Shown: piece after piece, positions 55,679 to 64,000 of the stretch
Layout of the letters: the number at the start of each line of letters is the position of its first letter
Numbering within the stretch: position 1 is the first letter of the stretch
Assembly: GCA_918026815.1 (NCBI GenBank)
Contig: CAKJVC010000006.1
Coordinates: 930,001-994,000, forward strand
Source: Chalara sp. BL73
Taxonomy: Eukaryota > Ascomycota > Leotiomycetes > Helotiales
Direction of reading: 5' to 3'
Length of the DNA stretch: 64,000 nt
Position numbers and translations under genes: made by a program
Notes under the pieces: generated by a model
The model's input: only the letters and a program-made list of their open reading frames with translations
Databases searched by the model: none
What the model was told of the DNA's origin: nothing

Positions 55679-56399
55679 AGTGATCCTCAGCTCTCACCTT
55701 TTTAGCCAGCCAATCTGTGGCTGGTACAGCCTTATCAACGAACCAACGAGCACGCAGTGGGGCGGCCCATCGCTAGGGGGCTTGGGTTGTCCAGAATTAT
55801 TTAGCCTCGTCATGTCCCGGTTGGTGGGTCGTATGAAGTGAGTAGGATTCACCTCCCAGGAGAAGTCGGGATCAACCATAACTCGGCCATCGAAAGACGG
55901 CAGTATAAGGTCTCCATCGTCCGGATTAAATACTCCGCCCCGGCAGCGGAAGAGGTGAGCCTCCACTAAGGTGACGAACTTTGATCACAATCGATGTCAG
56001 GCACGTGTGGTGATGGTTCACCACCCTTGGGATCAGGCCAAGGGATGATCAAGGATAAATTGGTTATCGTGATATTTATCACTTATACATATTAAAAGGG
56101 AGGCGAGCATGGAAAGAGGGATACGTAAAAGCAGCCAATTACATAAATATTAGGAAAAGTTGAATGTCCTCAATTGTAGCGATGTCGAGTCGCAATAGTT
56201 TTCCTGAACACTGAACACTTTGTATCATAAAGATACCCAAAACTTGCAGCCCCCCACATCCCTCGGTTTCCTCCCTAGAATTAAGTCTGCGCCTAGTTCC
56301 CTACTTCTCGATGCTTTACCACAATACCAAGTACCCCAAATAGCTCTCATTAAAATTTACCAAAATATATTTATCTAGATTCATTACTCTCTCCATTCA
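55679..56399. other. Intergenic, nothing recognised
   Basis: About 700 bp. The left half (55,700-56,050) is more GC-rich than its surroundings and may be an inserted repeat, but no ends or copies are visible in the window. Confidence 0.45.
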
Positions 56400-58479
56400 T
56401 TACTTCATTTCTGGAAGTTTAATTGAGAAAGTCCGTTTTTTAGCCCTGGGTGGACCACTCTTGGCTATCTCGAGAACAAAATCCCCAAAATGAATATCAA
56501 AATTGTCCTTCATCACCGACTCTCGCTCCCCTTCCCCAACTCCACAAAGGCAAGGTTCTGACCACATCGCCATCCTCGGTCCACCATTTCTTGCGGACAG
56601 ATCCCGCTGCTCCATTTCTAATACCATTTTCTCCCACCCCTCTTTTGGCCTTATATGGTCAACGCCGTCCATGTCCCTTCTAAGTTCGATGATATCTGAT
56701 TCCACGCAGATAGAGCGGAGGACATCAATATCTTGAGTGAATGATTGGAGGCGCTTGAAGTTGGCAACGAAGCAAAGGGGGACGAAGCCTTGCGAATCCA
56801 TATGTTTGCGAAGGTATGTGTCTGAGTGGAGGTTGTTTATTGAGAAGTAGAATTCACTTTACACATTAGCTTAGTGAAATCCCCAGGGTATTTTAGAGAA
56901 CGCAACTTACAGCTGATTTTGGATTATGTCGCGAGATGGAGCCACAACTTCTGATGTGGAAAAGGTAGCAGGCCAATCCTTACGAAGAGGGTGAATAGGA
57001 TGAAGAGGCTCTAACGTACAATCAGCTAATGGGGTACCATTTTAATCAGAGTTGCTGTAAAAGTTACCCAGGCTGTCCTGTGTCCCTAGTCGTATAGGCT
57101 TAAGGTCTAATTGGCTAGGTGAAATTGGACAGAAGTCCACGACGGGTCCATAGTAAACAGTCGTGGGCTTAAGTTCTGGTCCTGTAATATGCCTGTTCAG
57201 ATAGCCGCCTTGAGTCGACCAACGATATGCCCATTTCGAATGCCCACTCTCCTCTAGTATGACCATTTCCCTTCGCCAGCCCATTTCACCTGACCAATAC
57301 CAATCTGGGTCCCGGGAGAGTTCGTCTTCTGTAAAATTTAAGCCACCCCATTGCGATGAAAAGAAATCCGAGTATGTAGTTGGGTACTCAGGCGCAATGC
57401 CCTCTAGATCGGCAATTTGTTTCTCCTGAAGGTTGTCACCGCCAGCTGCTATGCCTGCTCTCCTTTTACGACGCCTGTCCCTTTGTAACCTGCGCGCCTT
57501 CTGTTTTTGCCCCTGTGATCTATATCCGAAGTTGCAGAAAAATATAGCAGCTGGCGGCAATAGAACAGTTCTGTGCTGACCTGGGATCTTGCTGGTAGCG
57601 TCCTCTAAAATAGCCCTGATCACAGAGGCTGGGAACTGGGGTATATTTTCTCTAAGAATAGAGTTTTCTTCAACGCTCACATCAACTTGTGCTATCAATT
57701 CGTTCAGCATGAAACAAATGGACTCATGTTAGCTTTTTTACAGTAGATTCTGTACATACCAAGTTGGGATGAGAGCTTTCTATCTTTAGGACCAGCTGGA
57801 GGCGGCGATTCGGCCTGGGGCTTAGGGTATCGAAGAATCAAGAAGACCAATCCATTTTCCTGGAAAGATTTCCAATATCGGCGTCGCGACTTCCACTCTC
57901 TCAAATTGCGTTTTGCATTTTTCTTTTGCTCTTGGTCTTGTTGACCGAGACAATACACTTTGACCTCAAACAGAAGCTCAGTGGTTAGTTGCCTAGCTTG
58001 GTAGATATAGCCATAGTGATCTGATTTTTTGAGTTCAACGAGTTGGAGCTCAGTGTAGGAATCTGGATTGATTACTTTGTTGATTAAGTTCTTGTCGCCA
58101 CGAGGAAGCTTGTATGGTTGTTCGGTAGATGCCATACCTCTTGCCGATGGATGAAAGACCGGAGCATCTGGTCGCAACACTGTAGACTCGCTGGAATTTG
58201 GGTTGACGTTGGTAGAAATGATCGATACGGACTTATTTGAAGTCTTTTTAGTCAACAAGATCTTAGAAGAACGTTTGCTCGACTGCTTTTTCGATGCTGT
58301 CGAAATGGAGCGAGAGTTCTACATTCGTCAGAGAGTACAAACTGGGGGACTTCAAGTATTGCCTTTGGTGGTTGTTGAGATACAAAGGAGATATTCTTTG
58401 ATTGGGGATGCTGTGGTTGATGGCGAGTAAGGTCCCGTAACTGGTTCAAGGCAGCACTGGTGAAAGTGAAGTCTCCCAT
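56400..58479 (-). CDS. La-motif (HTH La-type) RNA-binding protein
   Basis: Five exons: 58479-58384, 58318-57760, 57691-57068, 57025-56911 and 56856-56400, giving 616 aa with every junction in frame. The N-terminal 400 residues are basic and of unknown fold (KKNAKRNLREWKSRRRYW, KQKARRLQRDRRRKRRAG). The C-terminal part is a La motif of the LARP1/Sro9 type: QLEFYFSINNLHSDTYLRKH then MDSQGFVPLCFVANFKRLQ, and the following RDMDGVDHIRPKEGWEKMV. Such proteins bind RNA 3' ends and act on mRNA stability or translation in the cytoplasm. The intron 57067-57026 is only 42 nt and removes an in-frame TAA; without it the gene would be broken. It is divergent from the C2H2 gene. Confidence 0.75.
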
Positions 58480-59035
58480 ATTGAGATAGGCCTCAAGATT
58501 TTCAGCCTGTTGCAGTATGGGCTACCAGGAAGTCTAGAAATCTTGAAGAACGAGATGGAGGCACGCAGAGCGCATTGGGGCATGGAGAGGACAGGACGGA
58601 AGTGAGTCTCGTATAATATGAGCTGAGAAGGAGGCCACCCTGCAGAGAGGTGAGCCTTGGGACGAGGAACATGTCAATTTAGGTTGGTTAGAGCCTACTT
58701 TCGGGTGTGATTGGAATGGCGTGAATTAGTTTGAAGATAAAGCTATGCGTCTCGATTGTTCACTAATGCCTCCGAAGGCTCTTGATGATTCATGCGATCG
58801 ATCGGCTTAGAAATGAAATGGCGGCGGAAGCACACGAAACTATTGTGCATTCTGGTCGCACTTCGACTTTGTGCCTCTTGATGCAGTTGTCTTCGGACAG
58901 CAGAATGAGGTGTGCATTAAGGTCATGGGGGAGAGGCCGTCCACCTCATTAGCTGGGCATAAGCAGAATCGAGGAAAGCCCTGAATGGCTGCCATTTTTT
59001 GTGGCTTTGTGCAAGCTTAGCATTTCCCCCTTTCA
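58480..59035. promoter_or_regulatory. Divergent promoter, La-motif gene / C2H2 gene
   Basis: About 550 bp between two divergent genes; no repeat or RNA seen. It may also contain the missing first exon of the C2H2 gene. Confidence 0.45.
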
Positions 59036-60029
59036 TTGGTCTCTAATCGGGAAACGCACCAAACCCTGCAACTTGTGAGGCCACCCCTCGCCAGTCACCT
59101 GATCGAGGGATTGCGTTGGAACCAGGTCGAAACGCCTATAAATTGCGGGTTGACCCTTGACCCTCTTTTGCTCTTCGAGTCTCCAAACCAAGCACTAGAA
59201 AGTGTTCGTACCGTTAATACTCGTACTGATATACCTGTGGTATGGAACACTCTGATATCCTCGACAATCTGTGGTCTGCTAATAGATACATTTTGCAGAT
59301 CTCTGCGGGGGCTACTGGTCTCCGCTCAGTTCATATTCAAAAGGTGTTACAGTGATCAACGGCCCTTACGAAGCTTCGAGACCCCGCCACCGTCTTCATT
59401 CCCACAACCTCCCAATCAAGATGATGATCTCTCTTATTCTCAGCCGATTTGTTCTTCAATTAATCGGAATTGTCCTACCGCAGTTTCTGGTCATGAATCT
59501 CCTGATACACAAACCAACCCGTCGCAACGCCCTTCCTGGGTTTCGCCATTTCTGGACTTCCTCAATGAAAGCGGTGGAGTTAATTGCACAATCTCCGAGT
59601 TGCTGTTGCTGGACCTGGAGCAAAGCACTGGAAAGACTCAAGACAATATCCTGCAGTGCACTCGATGTTGTCGTAAATTTCAGAAGCAAAAAGACTACCG
59701 GTAAATTCATCATTTCTGATGCTGCCAGTGCACCACTAACATAACTTAGAAAACACCACAAATATCATGAAAAGTTGTGGAAGTGCAACTCCGGCTCTTG
59801 TGGCGCCGAATTCCCTTACCGCAAAGACTTGCAACGCCACAAGGGGTCTGTTCATCCAGACGATCCTGGCGCACCGGACGGACGCTTTTACTGTCCCTAC
59901 GCAACATGCGAATACAGCCAAGGTGGTTCCCGAAATGGATTTTCGCGTAAGGACAACTGCAAACGGCACGAACGGACTTGCCCATACCGAACTGGACCGG
60001 AACATAATGGCATCAGCAAACGAATATAA
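59036..60029 (+). CDS. C2H2 zinc-finger protein (start unresolved)
   Basis: Two exons, up to 59700 and 59750-60029 (intron GTAAAT...CACTAAC...TTAG). The first is a low-complexity Ser/Pro region. At the junction a zinc finger is completed: CTRCCRKFQKQKDYR joins KHHKYH, a C-x2-C...H-x3-H finger. A second finger CNSGSCGAEF...HKGSVH and a third, CPYATCEYSQGG...HERTC, follow. This arrangement is seen in many fungal nuclear C2H2 proteins. The open frame has no ATG before the fingers, so the true start must lie in an upstream exon that I could not place, or the gene has lost it. Function beyond nucleic-acid binding is unknown. Confidence 0.65.
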
Positions 60030-60393
60030 TCGAGGTCACTGTTGTGCGATAAATATATGTATCGAATACAAGATGGTGAGGCGGATGCAAATCGCCATGG
60101 GTTGTGACGCAACCTAGTACTTGCATCCTGCCGTTCATCTTGCTTGTGCTAGCCAAGACATCGGAAATTCGTCGGGCCGAGTTAGCTCTTTTTCCTCTAG
60201 AATTGTTCTGGAGTGCAGAGTGGACACATCGCCGGATTAAGATGGTTTGGGTGAACAGTCTTGCAAGATTCTGGTTAATCTTTTCTCATGAATGCAAGTT
60301 TATGATTTTCTCATACGGAAAATTCGACAAACCATGGCATCATCGTCTCCGAAAGCCCCTCGCAAGGCATCCCATCACTGCAATTTACATTAC

Positions 60394-60421
60394 AAAAAAA
60401 AAAAAAAAAAAAAACCCCCCC
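60394..60421 (+). repeat. A21-C7 homopolymer junction
   Basis: Twenty-one A followed directly by seven C. It could be a retroposon tail or an assembly artefact. Confidence 0.8.
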
Positions 60422-60590
60422 TCGGCATGGCAGAAGCCTCTTCGTGGCGCCAGGGACTAGTACTCAGGGAGCGTGGGACACCCCACCGACTACTTTTGGA
60501 AGCCAAGATCTGTCGCAATCATTTGGTGTGTTTGGAAAGTGGGAAGACTGTTGAACAGGTTAGGTCTAAGGACCATACCTAAAGTCTATT

Positions 60591-60630
60591 GTAGGCACCT
60601 GTAGGCACCAGTAGGCAACAGTAGGCATCA
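60591..60630 (+). repeat. 10-bp tandem repeat, four copies
   Basis: GTAGGCACCT, GTAGGCACCA, GTAGGCAACA and GTAGGCATCA in direct array; the first seven bases are constant. Confidence 0.9.
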
Positions 60631-63600
60631 GTGTGTTGAAATGTGGGTATCACACCTCTATAAGTAGAGGGATTCTCTCCTGTAGCTTAGGTTCTACAAC
60701 CTTCAGCAATTGATACTTATTTGCCCTATACTCTCTGAAGGCCACGTGACTTTATTCCTCTATTTGAACAAAGACTTTGAAGTGGCGTCTGGATGGTTAA
60801 TTGGATTATGGGATTCCGGGCATTCTGGCCTCGTAGTATCAATGGTAGTATTTATAACGAGATTTTATATTCCAGATATCATGTCGAAAAGAATTGTACT
60901 CATTAAGGTATCCAATAGAACTGAAAGATGGAGCATCGAGTAATACCATCGGCTCAGCAAGTGACAGCTACTGAGCTTATTTTGTTTCACCTCAACCCTG
61001 CTCCTTACTCTTTTTTTTGGCATGCGGCGCCGTAACAACAATCCCACTTTCTAGCCTCAACAGAAGTTCTTGGGCAAATATACTAAGTCAACTTCCAGGT
61101 GCATTTTCTTATTCTTTTCTTTTAAAACAATCGGTATACGTGTTGGATGATACCAACGCACAGCCTCGGTTAGGACAGTTCAAAACTCGCACATCGTCCC
61201 AGCATCTAGTTACACACAACCAGACTTCGGCGGTAAGAATCAATATCAATGACTAATCGCTCGAGCAAGCAAGTTATCATATCCCGATCCTATGGTTTTT
61301 AAAGTGTTTGCTAAATGGCGTACGTGCGATGTCCCTCTCGACGGCGAGGATCCTGGGCAAAGTGCAGTGCTTTGTTGGTGGAATTAGACTTCGATTCCGG
61401 GTTCCTCATCTTCTATTCCTACATTTTAACTCTTTGCCATCATCAGAAGCATACCTGCCCAGTACATTGACTACCCCGCCTTCCCATGCCCGATTCCAAC
61501 TCCAGACAGCGCAAGTATCGCAAGGTTCCGTTTGATCTGTTTGTGGTGTTTGCTTTCCTCTGCTATACAATATATAACACATTGGCATGGATAATACCGC
61601 GCACCAAATGAATGTCAGAATAGCATCAGATCCGATGTTTGTTAAGGACCATGTGGATCACGTGGTCTCTCATGTGATCTATGTACGGGATAGGTTTTGG
61701 TCTCAGCCTACAATGCATATATAACATTCGGTTTCTTCTCCTTTAGATGAATCAAGGTTTCTCACTTCAATAATTTTTGCTTGAGACTCGGATGAGATAT
61801 TGAATGTAGAAAATGCTGGCCTTCAAGGGATACAGTGAAACGGCAAAAAGCACATGCTTCTTGCTGGATTATTATTGCGCCTTAAATATCGTTCAACACA
61901 TACAACAGGTTTGAGCTTTGACCCACCTCTAATCGGGGCGACCTTGCCTCTGCACTTGTATTACCTCCGGAAGGAGACCAGAAGTTTCTTCCACAAGATA
62001 ACCGTACTTCCTATAGTCTAGTACCACCTAAGCTACGATTCAACACCTCCCGTCAGAATTTTCTTATCACCAGTAATCTATTTTAACATCAAATCGATGG
62101 CATTTTTCAGCAAGGAGAGATCACCCCCACTGGTATCCCACCACAGGTTGAGTTCTATGACAATTTTAGCCGGCAAGGCTTGGACGTAGCACGACCAAGC
62201 AAAATAGCGCAAACCAATTAAACTAACACGAGCGAGAGAGCAACAGTAGCGAAGCAAATAAAATTAAGCGAGTTATTGGTTCCCGTGACCTCGCTCCTAG
62301 CTAATCTCTCAAATGCTTCAATAGATGACGGTCCATGCCCTTGTGTCATTGAGTTCTAATTAACATTAGAGATGGATAGTTAATCTAAAATGACCTTCAG
62401 CTAGTCGCTACTCTCTATGGCTTAACCGACTTCTCCCTCCCTATCTCCAACTTCTTCCTATTAGTTCCGAGCGAAATCAGCACCCAAACATAACTACAAC
62501 AATCAGCTAAGCCATGAAGACACATAGTTATACCACATCCTATTCTTAGACCTAGCCCCAAGGACCTAAAATCTCGACCCTACATTCGCAGCTCCATGAA
62601 TAAGTATGACGATGCGTGTCGATGCCCTTGATAGATAGCTAACATCCTGGAAGAAATGAAGATGCCAATAAGGAAGGGCACGAAGGGATAGAGCTTACCA
62701 GCATAGAGATTTCAGTAGGCGTCATGCTGCCTGGACCTTGGTGACTTTTGAGCCACTTTCTTGTCTTATTCTAATCGCTGAAAGATGGTTGGGTTATCAA
62801 GTCGAGTTTTACGCGCAGAAATGCGAGGGAGGCATTTATTTGCGCTAAAGAATTGGACAATTCTGAAATTCTTGATTGGGTAACGCCCAAGTTTGCATCA
62901 CCAACAAAGGCCTAGTTAGCAAGAGCGCTGTTGAGGCACGATGGTGCTGACTGGGAAGATATGCTAGAACCGGAAGAGAAGATGTCGCTAGCAGCACGGA
63001 ATGCGAGGATGCTCAGCATCACTATAGGTAGGCCATCAATGCTTGTGGTCGAGCTCGGAGGCATTAAGGAGCATCTTGGCTGTGGAGAAGACTTTAACTT
63101 GGAGCCCCTTAATTACACGGAGTGTGTAGAAAGGCACTGCCGAGAAAGGTGGCACTAATTTAGAAAAATTGCAACTGATTGATAGAGGGGTCTAGCTTTC
63201 TAAAGAAAGAGATGCCAATTGCCAAAAGCGCCGATTCTTGTTATCGCGATTCTTGTTATCGATACGGCTGAATCGAAATTACAGAGTGATGTTCAGGTTG
63301 TAATAACTCTCATAAGCGATATTGCGTGCAAATTGCAACTAAGATTACTTGAGTATACAGCCTCATTAGGTAAACTGAGTTTGGAAATAAGTAGACCTAC
63401 TTACACTTCAAACATGGCTATCTGCCGCTGCAAGCTATTTATGCCTTTTAGACGCCGGCTCGGATGTCATTGCTACAGTAGACTCGGGTTAAGCGGATCA
63501 AAAATAAAAAGTTTAAGCAGAAGAGAAAAATTTCCGTTCCAACAAGAATCCACCACCCTTGCTCTCATGCAAAATATCCCTGTAGCAGTTTTTTCAGGAT

Positions 63601-63779
63601 TTTCGGGAAATTCACTCCAACGAGAGATTTGTATGTAGTCTGTTTCATACAAACTCGTTATAACTAGAGTCTACCGTAGTTTCCCGGAGATAAACAAGAA
63701 AGGAATTGGGACCGGGAATAAAACAAGCTTAGCTCCTATTTCTGTTTTCTGGCTTTCCGTGACTCTTGTTTGCAACTAA

Positions 63780-64000
63780 TTTCTTAAAGAACTTAGCATT
63801 GTTCTTATTCTGTACAAAGGGATCTTTTAGGAAAAGATCGAAAAGTTGCCAATGCCAGGACCCTTCTCAATGGTTAGTCGTGAGCTAAGAATTTCACCGC
63901 CTACAGTACAAAGATTTATAAAAAAAATTTAAAAAAAAGGTTAAGTAAACAGGCGCAGAGAAAGAACTAACCATATACACCAAGTTTCTATGAGATATCT
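63780..64000 (+). mobile_element. Tc1/mariner-like transposase N-terminal relic (runs to window edge)
   Basis: One frame reads LSIVLILYKGIF, stop, EKIEKLPM, then SRELRISPPTVQRFIKKI, stop, KKG. The spacing suits the helix-turn-helix of Tc1-like transposases (L..I..LYKxG...I...L.I...TV.R.IK). TAG/TAA replace other codons, consistent with RIP. The rest lies outside the window. Confidence 0.35.

Larger units (their letters stand above)
60030..63779. other. Long gene-poor stretch
   Basis: About 3.7 kb. It contains a homopolymer junction (60394-60421) and a 10-bp tandem repeat (60591-60630). Open frames of 60-97 codons occur, but none shows family motifs. A weak resemblance to transcription-factor text near 62,980-63,060 was not accepted. 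Confidence 0.45.

Noticed and set aside
58252..58479. Separate 75-aa gene at the start of the La-motif locus
   Set aside because: A GTATCT...CTGAC...GTAG intron joins it in frame to the next exon, so it is exon 1 of the larger gene plus intron read-through.
59352..59744. 130-codon frame overlapping the C2H2 gene
   Set aside because: Out of frame with the zinc fingers and without motifs; a shadow.
62931..63158. ITIGRPSML text resembling a fungal transcription-factor domain
   Set aside because: Too short, no flanking domain text in any frame.

Overview
The window comes from a filamentous ascomycete (Pezizomycotina). Genes carry short introns of about 45-80 nt with GT(A/R)NGT donors and CTAAC/CTGAC-type branch points, and the protein families are typical of fungal secondary metabolism. 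The genes sit among AT-rich, stop-riddled transposon relics in which CAG/CAA codons appear as TAG/TAA, the pattern left by repeat-induced point mutation (RIP). I cannot name the species. All calls come from reading the sequence and its translations; no database search was run.

Region A (1 to about 28,440) is a polyketide gene cluster that looks functional. It holds a FAD-dependent phenol-type halogenase (cut by the left edge), an NmrA-like reductase, a FAD monooxygenase, a secreted alpha/beta hydrolase, a DHA2-type MFS exporter, an AflR-like Zn2Cys6 regulator, an FSH1-family serine hydrolase, an O-methyltransferase, a six-exon non-reducing PKS (SAT-KS-AT-PT-ACP-ACP-TE, 2173 aa) and a short-chain dehydrogenase divergent from the PKS. 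The predicted product is a chlorinated, O-methylated, oxidised aromatic polyketide; its skeleton cannot be read from sequence alone. Transposons have entered the cluster: a TA-flanked inverted-repeat element and a foldback repeat near the halogenase, and a 2.46-kb Mutator-like element with a perfect 9-bp target duplication between the methyltransferase and the PKS.

Region B (about 28,440 to 42,600) is a graveyard. It has a solo LTR, an MFS transporter pseudogene, a dead Zn2Cys6 regulator facing an intact paralogue tail to tail, an oxidoreductase pseudogene split by a 454-bp hAT-type MITE with a perfect 8-bp target duplication, and an aldo-keto reductase pseudogene. An intact NmrA-like gene closes the region. 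GC-rich palindromes of the form TTCCCGCGCGGGGAA or CCGCGCGGGA lie upstream of both surviving genes, so this looks like a decayed second cluster.

Region C (about 44,000 to 51,000) is the most interesting part: a probable fungal RiPP (dikaritin/ustiloxin-type) locus. A 125-aa secreted precursor has six 14-residue repeats, the first five ending in Lys-Arg. Two UstYa-like (DUF3328) single-pass membrane proteins with paired HxxHC motifs flank it. The repeat peptide has no aromatic residue, unlike the classical dikaritins. Its codons have drifted between copies while the peptide has not. A fourth, unrecognised and stop-interrupted reading frame lies between the precursor and the second UstYa gene. 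Two diverged LTR-like sequences bracket the locus.

Region D (51,000 to 64,000) is gene-poor: a regulator remnant, an M28 aminopeptidase pseudogene, a five-exon La-motif RNA-binding protein gene divergent from a C2H2 zinc-finger gene, and long stretches without recognisable genes, ending in a transposase-like relic.
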